NCBI GenBank assembly: GCA_900470805.1
Contig: UCCA01000021.1
Span: 1-64,000 of the forward strand
Reading direction: 5' to 3'
DNA: 64,000 nt
DNA from: Hyphomicrobiales bacterium
Lineage (GTDB): Bacteria > Pseudomonadota > Alphaproteobacteria > Rhizobiales > Rhizobiaceae
Position numbers and translations under genes: made by a program. The notes beneath the pieces were generated by a model. The model was not told where the DNA came from. It saw only the letters and a program-made list of their open reading frames with translations, and did no database searches. Below, one piece after another: positions 1 to 8,788 of the stretch (position 1 is the stretch's first letter; the number at the start of each line of letters is the position of its first letter).

Positions 1-124
1 CCTCAAGGGGGGAGATCGACCCGTTGCCGGCCATTCGGCCAAACAACCGAGGTTGGAGCGAGCGGATGCTTCCAGCCGATCTCCCCACCTGAGGGGGAGA
101 TGCCCGGCAGGGCAGAGGGGGGTG
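1..124. repeat. Intergenic palindromic repeat, family A (copy 1, at window edge)
   Basis: GC-rich inverted-repeat material downstream of the xdhB stop. ATCTCCCC and GGGGGAGAT arms at about 79-101 are followed by a CCGGCAGGGCAGAGGG tail, and a second, inverted partner occupies about 1-50 and may continue beyond the window. The same tail (TGCCGGCAGGC) and the CTCCCC/GGGGAG arms recur at 2544-2662 and 18361-18503, so this is a dispersed family. It resembles in kind the intergenic mosaic elements described in rhizobia. No coding potential is apparent. Confidence 0.6.
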
Positions 125-153
125 TGCCACGGATGTGACCTCCCCGATCCCGA

Positions 154-2493
154 TCATACCCTCTTCATCCGCTCGACCGCCATTAGCACCCGTTCCGGCG
201 TCGCCGGGGCGTCGAGCCTCGGGCAGACCTTGTAATCCGCGACACTCGCCACCGCCATCGACAGCGCTTCCAGCACCGAGATCGCCAGCATGAAAGGCGG
301 TTCGCCGACGGCCTTGGAGCGGCCGATGGTCTGTTCGGCGTTTTCGGACCATTCGGCGAGACGGACGTTGAAGATCTTCGGCCGGTCGGAGGCGAGCGGG
401 ATCTTGTAAGTGGACGGCGCGTGGGTGCGAAGCCTGCCCTTGGCGTCCCACCACAACTCTTCGGTCGTCAACCAGCCCATGCCCTGCACGAAGGCGCCCT
501 CAACCTGGCCGATGTCGATGGCCGGGTTCAGCGAGCGGCCGACGTCGTGGAGGATGTCGGTGCGGTCGATCAGGTATTCGCCGGTCAGCGTGTCGATGGA
601 CACCTCGGTGCAGGAGGCGCCGTAGGAATAGTAGTAGAACGGCGTGCCTTTTCCGGCGGCGCGGTCCCAGTGGATCTTCGGGGTCTTGTAGAAGCCTGCG
701 GCGGACAGCTGGACGCGGGCGAAATAGGCCTGGCGAATGAAGTCGGGGAAGGGGATCTCCTGGTTGCCGACGCGCACCCGGTTGGGCAGGAAGGCGATAT
801 CGGAGACCGGTACATCCCATTTCTCGGCGGCGAAGGCGACGAGGCGTTCCTTGATCTGGCGGGCGGCGTCGTAGGCGGCCATGCCGTTGAGATCGGTGCC
901 TGATGAGGCGGCGGTGGCCGAGGTGTTCGGCACCTTGGCCGTCGTCGTCGCGGTGATCTTCACGCGGTCGATATCGACCTGAAAGCTGTCGGCCAGAACC
1001 TGCGCCACCTTGGTGTAGAGGCCCTGGCCCATCTCGGTGCCGCCATGGTTCAGGTGGATCGAGCCATCAGAATAGACATGGACGAGGGCGCCGGCCTGGT
1101 TGAAGGCGGTGAGCGTGAACGAGATGCCGAACTTCACCGGCGTCAGCGCGATGCCCTTTTTGATGTAGCGGCTGTCGCGGTTGAAGGCGATGATCGCCTG
1201 CCGCCGCGCCTGGTAGTCGGCGGAGGTTTCCAGCTCGCCGACGATGCGTTCGAGAATGCTGTCCTCGACCTCCTGGTGATAGGGCGTCAGCGTGCGGCCG
1301 GAACCGGGCTGGCCGTAGAAGTTCAGCTTGCGGACCTCCAGAGGGTCCTTGCCGACGGCATAGGCGATTTCCTCGATGAAGCGCTCTGCCCCCAGCATGC
1401 CCTGCGGCCCGCCGAAACCGCGGAATGCGGTGTTGGAGACGGTGTGGGTCTTCAGCGGCTTCGAGGTCAGGTGCACATGCGGATAGAAATAGCTCGAGTC
1501 GGCATGGAACAGGGCGCGGTCGGTGACCGGGCCTGACAAGTCGGACGAGAAGCCGCAGCGGGCGGCATAGGTCGCGTCGACTGCGTGGATGCGGCCGTCG
1601 TCGTCGAAGCCGAGCTCGTAATCGACGAGGAAATCGTGGCGCTTGCCCGTTGCCGCCATGTCCTCGTCGCGGTCGGGCCGGAATTTGATCGCCCGCTTCA
1701 GCTTCTTGGCGGCGATGGCGGCGAGGGCCGCGAACTGGTTGCCCTGGGTCTCCTTGCCGCCGAAGCCGCCGCCCATGCGCCTGACATTGACGGTGACGGC
1801 ATTGGAGGGAATGTTGAGGACGTGGCCGACGATGTGCTGGATCTCGCTCGGGTGCTGGGTCGACGACCAGACAGTCACCTCGTCGTCCTCGCCGGGAATG
1901 GCCATGGCGATGTGGCTTTCGAGGTAGAAATGCTCCTGGCCGCCGATGCGCATCTGGCCCTTCAGCCGGCGGGCGGCATTCTCCATCTCGGCCTTCGCCT
2001 CACCGCGGCTCAGCGTCATCGGGCTGGTGACCAGCGCGCCGCCATTTTCCAGCGCGCCGTCTATATCGCTCCAGTGCGGGAGATCGCGATACTGGATCTT
2101 CGCCTTGCGGGCGGCGCGGCGCGCGATGTCGCGGCTCTCGGCGATGACGGCGAAGATCGGCTGCTGGTGGAACTGGACCCGTGTTTCGGCCAGCAGCGGC
2201 TCGTCATGGCTGCCGTTGGAGCTGACGTCGTTGATCCCGGGCACATCCTTGCCGGTGAAGACCCAGACGACACCAGGCGTTGCCGCGACGTCGGAGAGAT
2301 CCATGCTGACGATATCGGCATGCGCCCGGTCGGAGAGGCCGAGCGCGCCGTGCAGCAGGCCCGATGGTTCGGGCAGGTCGTCGATATAGTCGGCGGCGCC
2401 GGTGACGTGCTTGTGAGCGCTGTCGTGGCGCTGCGAGGCGTGCATCGGGCCGGATATGACGAATTTCGGTTCGGGGAAGGCGGACTTGTCCAT
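154..2493 (-). CDS. xdhB: Xanthine dehydrogenase, molybdopterin-binding subunit
   Basis: Large catalytic subunit of a two-subunit xanthine dehydrogenase (hypoxanthine to xanthine to urate), 779 residues. It holds the molybdenum cofactor and pairs with the FeS/FAD subunit encoded just upstream. Seen: an aldehyde oxidase/xanthine dehydrogenase a/b hammerhead near residues 25-140, GGGFGGKE at 241-248, FRGFGGPQ at 358-364, and the C-terminal GEPP motif with the expected catalytic base Glu731. The ATG at 2493 is chosen because GGAGG lies 8 nt upstream; the open frame continues 40 codons further, into repeat DNA. It is the last gene of a bdhA-xdhA-xdhB series on the minus strand. An aldehyde oxidase of the same fold is possible, but the pairing fits XdhB. 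Confidence 0.93.
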   Translation of the reverse strand: MDKSAFPEPKFVISGPMHASQRHDSAHKHVTGAADYIDDLPEPSGLLHGALGLSDRAHADIVSMDLSDVAATPGVVWVFTGKDVPGINDVSSNGSHDEPLLAETRVQFHQQPIFAVIAESRDIARRAARKAKIQYRDLPHWSDIDGALENGGALVTSPMTLSRGEAKAEMENAARRLKGQMRIGGQEHFYLESHIAMAIPGEDDEVTVWSSTQHPSEIQHIVGHVLNIPSNAVTVNVRRMGGGFGGKETQGNQFAALAAIAAKKLKRAIKFRPDRDEDMAATGKRHDFLVDYELGFDDDGRIHAVDATYAARCGFSSDLSGPVTDRALFHADSSYFYPHVHLTSKPLKTHTVSNTAFRGFGGPQGMLGAERFIEEIAYAVGKDPLEVRKLNFYGQPGSGRTLTPYHQEVEDSILERIVGELETSADYQARRQAIIAFNRDSRYIKKGIALTPVKFGISFTLTAFNQAGALVHVYSDGSIHLNHGGTEMGQGLYTKVAQVLADSFQVDIDRVKITATTTAKVPNTSATAASSGTDLNGMAAYDAARQIKERLVAFAAEKWDVPVSDIAFLPNRVRVGNQEIPFPDFIRQAYFARVQLSAAGFYKTPKIHWDRAAGKGTPFYYYSYGASCTEVSIDTLTGEYLIDRTDILHDVGRSLNPAIDIGQVEGAFVQGMGWLTTEELWWDAKGRLRTHAPSTYKIPLASDRPKIFNVRLAEWSENAEQTIGRSKAVGEPPFMLAISVLEALSMAVASVADYKVCPRLDAPATPERVLMAVERMKRV

Positions 2494-2543
2494 CAGAGGT
2501 TGCCTCCGGTGAATGACAAAATCGGCGACGTCGTACCGTGTGG

Positions 2544-2662
2544 CCCTCTCATCCGCCCTTCGGGCACCTTCTCCCCGGTGGGGAGAAGGGGGAGATTGCC
2601 GCGACCGCGCCACTTGTCCCTTCTCCCCACCGGGGAGAAGATGCCGGCAGGCAGATGAGGGG
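2544..2662. repeat. Intergenic palindromic repeat, family A (copy 2)
   Basis: Inverted pair between xdhA and xdhB. CTTCTCCCCGGTGGGGAGAAG on the left mirrors CTTCTCCCCACCGGGGAGAAG on the right, with flanking CTCATCCGCC and GGCAGATGAGG ends. Each half is itself a strong hairpin, so a transcript from xdhA would carry several stems here. Related copies lie at 1-124 and 18361-18503. Confidence 0.75.
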
Positions 2663-2713
2663 GCTGATTTGCACCGACGTCTACGGCTCCAGCGATGCCG
2701 TTCCCCTCAAACT

Positions 2714-2870
2714 CCCTCATTCCTGTGCCCAAGCTTCGCTCGGGCGATGTCACAGGAATCCAGCCACGGCGCGTCCGCGCCGTGAGAGAGTTCTTTCTTC
2801 GTGGCATTGCATTTCCTATGCCCAAGGACTTGGGCATGCTGGATTCCTGTGACAAGCACAGGAATGAGGG
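2714..2870. repeat. Intergenic palindromic repeat, family B (copy 1)
   Basis: A 157-bp element bounded by CCCTCATTCCTGTG and its inverse CACAGGAATGAGGG. Inside are nested stems including CACGGCGCGTCCGCGCCGTG and CCCAAGGACTTGGG. Related sequence recurs at 24434-24594 and 62933-63040. Together with the family A copy it fills the 415-bp gap between xdhA and xdhB; no gene is seen in that gap. Confidence 0.75.
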
Positions 2871-2908
2871 AGGTAGGTGGATCGCCCCGATCAAGTCAGA
2901 CACTGCCA

Positions 2909-4375
2909 TCACGCCACCTCCTCAAACCGCCGCAGCTCGGCCGGCGCACCTGTCGTCTCGAGATAGAACCGCGTCAGCAGGTTCTTCGCCGTCAACTGCC
3001 GATACTCCGCCGTAGCGCGCCAGTCGCTGAGCGGCTGGTAATCTGTGTCGAAGGCGGGGCGGGCGGCTTCGATCGTCTCTTCCGTCCAGGGGCGGCCGAG
3101 CAGTTGGTTTTCGACGGCGCGGGCGCGCTTCGGCGTGCCGGCCATGCCGCCGAAGGCGATGCGGATGTCATGCACGTCGTTCTGTTCGTCGAGCGTGAGA
3201 TAAAAGGCGCCGAGGACGGCGGTGATGTCCTCGTCTCGGCGCTTGGTGATCTTGTAGACGGCGAACCGGGTGTCCTCGGCAGGGTAGGGCACGAACAGGC
3301 TCTCGACGAACTCGCCGGGGCGGCGGTCCTGCTTGCCGTAGTCGATGAAGTAATCCTCCAGCCGCAGCATGCGCGTGCCTTCGGTCGAGCGCAGCCGCAC
3401 GGTGGCGCCGAGCGCGATCAGCGGCGGCGGGCTGTCGCCGATCGGCGAGCCGTTGGCGATGTTGCCGCCGATGGTTCCCATGTTGCGCACCTGCTCGCCG
3501 CCGATGCGGGTGATCAGCCGGCCGAGCGTCGGCACCTTTTTGGCGATGGTCTCGAAGGCCCTGCTGTAGGTGACGCCCGCGCCGATGGTGAAACCGCCTT
3601 CGCCGGCGACTATGGTCTGCAGTTCGCTGAGGTGATTGATGAAAACGACAGGGTTCAGCGCCCGCATCTGCTTCGTCACCCACAGGCCGACATCGGTGGA
3701 GCCGGCAACGACGGTGGCGGTGGGCTCGTCGGCGAGGATGCGGGCCAGCGCCTCCTGCGACCCCGGAATCAGCAGGCGCTCCTCGCCCGAGGTGATCGCG
3801 ATGGTGCCGGATGGCTGCATCGCCCAGAGGCGGGCGACGACGTCGGAGCGGGTGCGCTCCAATGGGTCGAACAGCGCGCTCGGGCGGGTGCGCGCCACCT
3901 GCTCAGCCGCCTTGACGATCGGCTCGTAGCCGGTGCAGCGACAGAGATTGCCCTGCAGCGCCTTTTCGATCTCTTCACGGTCGGGATTGCTGTTGGATAG
4001 CCACAGCCCATAGAGCGACATGACGAAGCCGGGGGTGCAGAAGCCGCATTGCGAGCCGTGACAGTCGACCATCGCCTGCTGCACCGGGTGCAACGTGCCA
4101 TCCTTGGCGGCCAGATGCTCGACGGTGACGACATGGGTGGCGTTCAGCGAGCCGATGAAGCGGATGCAGGCATTGACCGATTCATAGTGCAACTTGCCGT
4201 CGATCAGCCGGCCGACGAGAACAGTGCAGGCGCCGCAGTCGCCCTCGGCGCATCCTTCCTTGGTGCCGGTCAGCCGGCGCTTCAGCCGCAGGAAGTCGAG
4301 AAGCGTTTCGGTCGGCCGGACCTCTTTCAACAAGACGTCTTCGCCATTCAGGATGAAGCGGATGCTGTCGTTCAT
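2909..4375 (-). CDS. xdhA: Xanthine dehydrogenase, FeS/FAD subunit
   Basis: Electron-transfer subunit, 488 residues, passing electrons from the molybdenum centre to NAD through two 2Fe-2S clusters and FAD. Seen: a ferredoxin-like domain with Cys42, Cys47, Cys50 and Cys70; an all-helical second cluster with Cys110, Cys113, Cys145 and Cys147 (NLCRCTGY); then a FAD-binding domain with VAGSTDVGLW and GGNIANGSPIGD-type motifs, and a C-terminal CO-dehydrogenase-flavoprotein domain. It lies between bdhA (33 bp upstream) and xdhB. The gap to xdhB is filled with palindromic repeats, which may damp xdhB expression relative to xdhA. Confidence 0.93.
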   Translation of the reverse strand: MNDSIRFILNGEDVLLKEVRPTETLLDFLRLKRRLTGTKEGCAEGDCGACTVLVGRLIDGKLHYESVNACIRFIGSLNATHVVTVEHLAAKDGTLHPVQQAMVDCHGSQCGFCTPGFVMSLYGLWLSNSNPDREEIEKALQGNLCRCTGYEPIVKAAEQVARTRPSALFDPLERTRSDVVARLWAMQPSGTIAITSGEERLLIPGSQEALARILADEPTATVVAGSTDVGLWVTKQMRALNPVVFINHLSELQTIVAGEGGFTIGAGVTYSRAFETIAKKVPTLGRLITRIGGEQVRNMGTIGGNIANGSPIGDSPPPLIALGATVRLRSTEGTRMLRLEDYFIDYGKQDRRPGEFVESLFVPYPAEDTRFAVYKITKRRDEDITAVLGAFYLTLDEQNDVHDIRIAFGGMAGTPKRARAVENQLLGRPWTEETIEAARPAFDTDYQPLSDWRATAEYRQLTAKNLLTRFYLETTGAPAELRRFEEVA

Positions 4376-4408
4376 GTCGTTCCCGGTTTTTGTCTTTATT
4401 TTAAATGG

Positions 4409-5185
4409 TTATGCCGCCGTCCAGCCCCCGTCAATCGAGATGTGGGTGCCGGTCACCTGGCGGGCCTCGTCGCTGGCGAGATAGAGCGCCAGCGCGCCGA
4501 TCTCTTCCGCCTTGACGAATTCATGCGTCGGCTGCGCCTTGAGGATCACCTCGGTCTTGACCTGTTCCTCTGTCATCCCGCGGGCCTTGGCCGTATCCGG
4601 TATCTGCTTTTCCACCAGCGGTGTCAGCACGTATCCCGGGCAAATGGCGTTGACCGTGACGCCGGCTTCGGCCAGCTCAAGGGCTGCGGTTTTCGTCAGG
4701 CCGAGCATACCATGTTTTGCCGCGACATAGGCGGATTTGAACGGCGAGGCGACCAGCGCATGCGCCGAGGCGATGTTGATGATTCGTCCCTTGCCGTTTT
4801 TCTTCATCAGCGGAATCGCCGCCCGCATCGTGTGAAAGGCGCTCGACAGGTTGATCGCGATGATCTGGTCCCACTTGTCGATCGGGAAATCCTCGATCTT
4901 CTCGACATGCTGGATGCCGGCATTGTTGACGAGAACATCGACAGTGCCGAAGGTGCCCGCCGCCGTCGCGATCAGGTCGGCGATCTCGTCCGGTTTCGTC
5001 ATGTCAGCCGGGTGGTGGATGACGCCGGCTTTCGAAACTGATTCAAGCCGTTCGACGATCGCTTTGATTTCATCCGCTTTTCCGAAGCCGTTGATGACGA
5101 GGTTCTCGCCTTTTTCGGCAAACGCGGTGGCGATCGCCAGCCCGATGCCGCTGGTGGATCCGGTGACGACGACTGTCCTTGCCAT
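4409..5185 (-). CDS. bdhA: 3-hydroxybutyrate dehydrogenase (SDR family)
   Basis: Classical short-chain dehydrogenase of 258 residues, the usual size of bacterial D-3-hydroxybutyrate dehydrogenase, which oxidises 3-hydroxybutyrate to acetoacetate with NAD during polyhydroxybutyrate turnover. Seen: TGSTSGIG nucleotide-binding motif near residue 9, NNAG, catalytic Ser in NIASAHALVASPFKSAY with YVAAK, and the HBDH-like tail TGTHISIDGGWTAA. The ATG at 5185 has GGAG upstream and starts directly before the Rossmann strand; an upstream in-frame extension to 5296 looks non-coding. The order bdhA-xdhA-xdhB matches the mixed-function operon known from Sinorhizobium meliloti. Confidence 0.9.
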   Translation of the reverse strand: MARTVVVTGSTSGIGLAIATAFAEKGENLVINGFGKADEIKAIVERLESVSKAGVIHHPADMTKPDEIADLIATAAGTFGTVDVLVNNAGIQHVEKIEDFPIDKWDQIIAINLSSAFHTMRAAIPLMKKNGKGRIINIASAHALVASPFKSAYVAAKHGMLGLTKTAALELAEAGVTVNAICPGYVLTPLVEKQIPDTAKARGMTEEQVKTEVILKAQPTHEFVKAEEIGALALYLASDEARQVTGTHISIDGGWTAA

Positions 5186-5315
5186 GAAGTTCTCCGATTT
5201 GTCCTGCGACGCGTGGTTGGGAGCGTAGTCTGGAATCGGTTGGGCTGGCAATTGGGGGACGGTGTAGTGGTGAGGCATCGTTGTCGGGAGAGCCATTCCC
5301 GTCGTAAGGATGGGA

Positions 5316-5435
5316 CGTGATTAGATCCTCGGCACGAGGCCGAGGATGACGCCGAGAGCGTGGTAACTGTCTGAGTGGAAAGCGAAATCTCGCCCGCAAC
5401 GTCATCCTCGGGCTCGTCCCGAGGATCTAAGCACG
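5316..5435. repeat. Intergenic inverted repeat, family C (copy 1)
   Basis: Two inverted halves: TTAGATCCTCGGCACGAGGC at 5320-5339 and its mirror ending GTCCCGAGGATCTAA near 5430, about 60 bp apart. Each half is also locally palindromic. A partial copy occurs at 31046-31077. The rest of the 392-bp gap between bdhA and glpK holds the two divergent promoters; nothing else is recognised. Confidence 0.7.
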
Positions 5436-5577
5436 TCGCCCGGAATGCAACTGTGATGGCATCCTGAAAGCCGCAACGCCCAAAACCAACCGCCCAACAA
5501 ATTTCACTTTAATTTCTTTTCACATTCGTTTTGCTCCATTATTCATTCATATCGAAGCAGCCAATGGGAGGAAGACT

Positions 5578-7071
5578 ATGGCGGGATATGTTCTGGCGAT
5601 CGACCAGGGGACGACGTCGACGCGGGCGATCGTGTTCGACGCGGAGATGCAGATCGCCGGTGCGGGCCAGAAGGAATTCAAGCAGATCTACCCGAAGTCC
5701 GGCTGGGTGGAGCACGATCCGGAGGAGATATGGGATTCTGTGGTCTCAACAATCAAGATGGCGATCCGCGAGGCGAAGATCAGCGCGAAGGATATCGCAG
5801 CACTCGGTATCACCAACCAGCGCGAGACGGTCGTGGTCTGGGAGCGCGAGACCGGCAAGCCGATCCACAATGCCATCGTCTGGCAGGACCGCCGCACCGC
5901 GAGCTATTGCGACAAGCTGAAGAAGCAGGAGCTTGAGAAGACCTTCACCAAGAAGACCGGGCTGCTGCTCGACCCCTATTTCTCCGGCACCAAGCTGTCG
6001 TGGATGCTGGCCAACGTGAAGGGTGCCAGGGCGCGGGCCGCCAAGGGCGAACTCTGCTTCGGCACCATCGACACCTTCCTGATCTGGCGCCTGACCGGGG
6101 GCAAGAGCTTCGCGACCGATGCGACCAATGCGTCGCGGACGCTGATGTACAACATCGCCAGCAACCAGTGGGACAAGGACCTCCTGGAGATCCTGCGGGT
6201 GCCGTCGGCCATGCTGCCCGAGGTCAAGGATTGCGCCGATGATTTCGGGATCACCGAGGCTGACATCTTCGGCGCGGCGATCCCGATCCTGGGTGTCGCC
6301 GGTGACCAGCATGCGGCGACGATCGGGCAGGCCTGCTTCGAGCCGGGCATGATGAAATCGACCTACGGTACCGGCTGCTTCGCGGTGCTGAATACCGGCT
6401 CTGACATGGTGCGCTCGAAGAACCGGCTCTTGACGACCATCGCCTATCGGCTCGATGGCGAGACGACCTATGCGCTGGAGGGGTCGATCTTCATCGCCGG
6501 CGCGGCCGTGCAGTGGCTGCGCGACGGCCTCGGGATCATCGACAGTGCCTCTAAGACCGGCGAACTGGCGGAAGCGGCGGATCCGACGCAGGATGTCTAT
6601 CTGGTGCCGGCCTTTACCGGCCTCGGCGCGCCGCACTGGGACGCGAATGCCCGCGGCGCCATGTTCGGGCTGACCCGCAACAGCGGCCCGAAGGAATTTG
6701 CCCGGGCAGCGTTGGAGGCGGTCTGCTACCAGTCGCGCGATCTGCTCGACGCCATGCACAAGGACTGGAAGGGCGGTGTCGAGGAGACGGTGCTCCGGGT
6801 CGATGGCGGCATGGTGGCGTCGGACTGGACGATGCAGCGGCTGGCCGACATTCTCGACGCGCCGGTCGATCGCCCCGTCATTCTCGAGACCACGGCACTC
6901 GGCGCCGCGTGGCTGGCCGGCAGCCGGGCCGGCGTCTGGCCCGACCGAAAGGGGTTCTCGAAAAGCTGGAAACGCAACCAGCGCTTCGAGCCCGGCATGG
7001 ACGAGAAGACCCGTGCGGCCAAGCTCAAGGGCTGGCGCAGCGCGGTGAAGCGGACGCTGAGCGAGAGCTAG
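5578..7071 (+). CDS. glpK: Glycerol kinase
   Basis: ATP-dependent phosphorylation of glycerol to sn-glycerol 3-phosphate; FGGY carbohydrate kinase family, 497 residues, the usual GlpK length. Seen: N-terminal phosphate motif DQGTTSTR at about 9-16, NQRETVVVW, the GTIDTFLIWRLTGG segment, GDQHAA, and the STYGTGCF/EGSIF region followed by the FGGY-C domain with DGGMVASDW. The ATG has GGGAGG close upstream. It stands alone with no glpF, glpD or glp transporter adjacent, so it is probably transcribed by itself. The AT-rich upstream region with TTTCAC runs may hold a repressor site, but I could not define one. Confidence 0.95.
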   Translation: MAGYVLAIDQGTTSTRAIVFDAEMQIAGAGQKEFKQIYPKSGWVEHDPEEIWDSVVSTIKMAIREAKISAKDIAALGITNQRETVVVWERETGKPIHNAIVWQDRRTASYCDKLKKQELEKTFTKKTGLLLDPYFSGTKLSWMLANVKGARARAAKGELCFGTIDTFLIWRLTGGKSFATDATNASRTLMYNIASNQWDKDLLEILRVPSAMLPEVKDCADDFGITEADIFGAAIPILGVAGDQHAATIGQACFEPGMMKSTYGTGCFAVLNTGSDMVRSKNRLLTTIAYRLDGETTYALEGSIFIAGAAVQWLRDGLGIIDSASKTGELAEAADPTQDVYLVPAFTGLGAPHWDANARGAMFGLTRNSGPKEFARAALEAVCYQSRDLLDAMHKDWKGGVEETVLRVDGGMVASDWTMQRLADILDAPVDRPVILETTALGAAWLAGSRAGVWPDRKGFSKSWKRNQRFEPGMDEKTRAAKLKGWRSAVKRTLSES

Positions 7072-7073
7072 CT

Positions 7074-7098
7074 CAGGCAAACGCGATGCATTTGCCTG
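7074..7098. terminator. Possible bidirectional hairpin after glpK
   Basis: CAGGCAAA and TTTGCCTG form an 8-bp stem with a 9-nt loop between the convergent ends of glpK and the acyltransferase gene. The U-tract is poor on both strands, so termination is only suggested by position. Confidence 0.35.
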
Positions 7099-7128
7099 TT
7101 GTCGCGTCTCCGAAGAGCAGGCCTGCGG

Positions 7129-8151
7129 TCAGGCGGTCACCTGCCGCCGCTGCGGTTGCCGTGGCGGGCTGTAGAGCCAGGAGGCGCCGCTGCGGTCGGC
7201 GGCAGCCTTGATGCCGAGCGACAGGCCGATGGCGACGGCGCAGACCAGTGGTGCGGTAAGATAGCCAATGGCGGCATGTCCGCCGAGCAGCACCGCGACG
7301 CCGGCGACCAGCAGCGAGACGATCATCACATGGGTGACGTAGACGGGCAGGGTGTTGCGCCCGAAATAGGCGAAGGCCCGCCGTGCCGCGTCCAGCTTCG
7401 AGATCAGCACCGCGGTTCCGCACAGCCAGGCGAGGCCGGCGATCGACGAGAGCATCGCCCAGCTTCCCTTCTCGACCGCCTGAAGGCGCCAGCGCAGGAC
7501 GTAGAGGACGGCAAACACCAAAAAACCGCCGACCGCCATCAGTACCGGACGCTGGGTGACCACCTGCACGACCGACTTGCCGTACCAGCAGCCGAACAGG
7601 AAAAAGACGAAATACTGCAGTACGTTGCGGTGGGTGAAGAGATCGACCTGCAGATGTTCGCCGAAGGTCAGCAGCGAGACGATGGCGGCGATGGCAAGCG
7701 TCGCCGGCCGAGGCGCCGAGGAGAGAAGCTTGGTCGCAACCATGAAGATGGCGAGCGCCCAGATGAACCAGATGCCGGTGTTCGGCGCCCACCACATTTC
7801 GAGCAGTTGATAGGGATCGCTGCCCTCCGCCGGCACCAGCACGTTGGTCTGGACATAGCGGAAGAACAGCCAGCGGGCGGTGCTCCAGATGGCGAAGAGA
7901 TAGACCAGCAGCCAGATCTTGCGGACCAGGAAATCACGCCAGGAGGCCTTCATGGCGGAGGCGGCGAGGAAGCCGGACACGGAGAAGAACAACGGCATGC
8001 GGATCGGGGTCATGATGGCGCTGATGCGGATGTAGAGGTCGGGCGCAATGGCGTGGAAATCGTGGTAGAGCAGCGTGTGATAGATGACGACGAGGATGAT
8101 CGACATGCCCTTGGCGATATCGAGCCACTCGATCCGGTTCTGCTGCTTCAT
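7129..8151 (-). CDS. Membrane acyltransferase 3 family protein
   Basis: 340-residue polytopic inner-membrane protein of the acyltransferase-3/OafA-like family, which transfers acyl groups onto carbohydrates or glucans. Seen: the diagnostic N-terminus RIEWLDIAKGMSIILVVIYH (first helix, catalytic-type His near 25), the RMPLFFSVSGFL segment with Arg-Met-Pro, then about ten hydrophobic helices including WFIWALAIFMVATKLL. The acceptor cannot be told from sequence; exopolysaccharide, LPS or cyclic glucan are possible. It stands alone and converges with glpK. The 262 bp before the next gene show no feature I can name. Confidence 0.8.
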   Translation of the reverse strand: MKQQNRIEWLDIAKGMSIILVVIYHTLLYHDFHAIAPDLYIRISAIMTPIRMPLFFSVSGFLAASAMKASWRDFLVRKIWLLVYLFAIWSTARWLFFRYVQTNVLVPAEGSDPYQLLEMWWAPNTGIWFIWALAIFMVATKLLSSAPRPATLAIAAIVSLLTFGEHLQVDLFTHRNVLQYFVFFLFGCWYGKSVVQVVTQRPVLMAVGGFLVFAVLYVLRWRLQAVEKGSWAMLSSIAGLAWLCGTAVLISKLDAARRAFAYFGRNTLPVYVTHVMIVSLLVAGVAVLLGGHAAIGYLTAPLVCAVAIGLSLGIKAAADRSGASWLYSPPRQPQRRQVTA

Positions 8152-8413
8152 GGATGCCCTCTTTCACTATCTCGCACTGCAACAGACTACATAGGCGCAA
8201 TAAGGCGAAAACGTGGGGTAGCACAATTTTTTATGCGCTATCGGCGGTTGCCAATTTGTGCCGGGCGCGTTTTGCCGATGTCGGGACTGCCGACCGGGGG
8301 GCGCCGTAGGGCCTTGCCTGGTGCGACGCGGTGCCAATTCCTCTGATATAATTTTTGCTGCGTCCTGTCGGTTGCCGCGTTACTCCTTCGTCATTGAGGA
8401 AGAGGAGTGACAG

Positions 8414-8788
8414 ATGCTTTACGCGATCCTTTGCTATGCCGATGAAGAACGGGTTTTCTCCTGGACCAAGGAGGAAGAGGACGCCGTGATGGCGAAGCTT
8501 TATGCCGTGCAGGCGCCGCTCGCCGAACGCGGCAAGCTCGGGCCGGTCGGGCGGCTGATGCCGACGACGGCGGCGACGACCGTGCGCAAGGGGAAGGACG
8601 AGCCGCTCGTCATCGACGGGCCGTTTGCCGAAACCAAGGAAGCGCTGCTTGGCTTCTACGTGGTCGATTTCAACACGCTTGACGAGGCGGTGGCCTTCGC
8701 CAAGGAGCTTTCCTCGGTCAATCCCGGCTCCACCTCCTATGAGATCCGGCCGTTCTACGTCTTCCGACCCGGAGATTCCGCGACATGA
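8414..8788 (+). CDS. YCII-domain protein paired with ECF sigma factor
   Basis: 124-residue YCII-related (DGPF) protein with a ferredoxin-like fold; seen motifs are MLYAILCYADE at the N-terminus and IDGPFAETKEALLGFY in the middle. The biochemical role of this family is not established. The gene has a strong GAGGAG ribosome site and its stop overlaps the start of the sigma factor by 4 nt (ATGA), showing translational coupling. This YCII plus ECF sigma pairing is characteristic of the ECF42 group. Confidence 0.85.
   Translation: MLYAILCYADEERVFSWTKEEEDAVMAKLYAVQAPLAERGKLGPVGRLMPTTAATTVRKGKDEPLVIDGPFAETKEALLGFYVVDFNTLDEAVAFAKELSSVNPGSTSYEIRPFYVFRPGDSAT

Noticed and set aside
2801..4000. Long plus-strand open frame opposite xdhA
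   Set aside because: It is antisense to a clearly coding gene, has Gly/Ala/Arg/Asp-rich composition expected of the reverse of GC-rich codons, and shows no domain motif.
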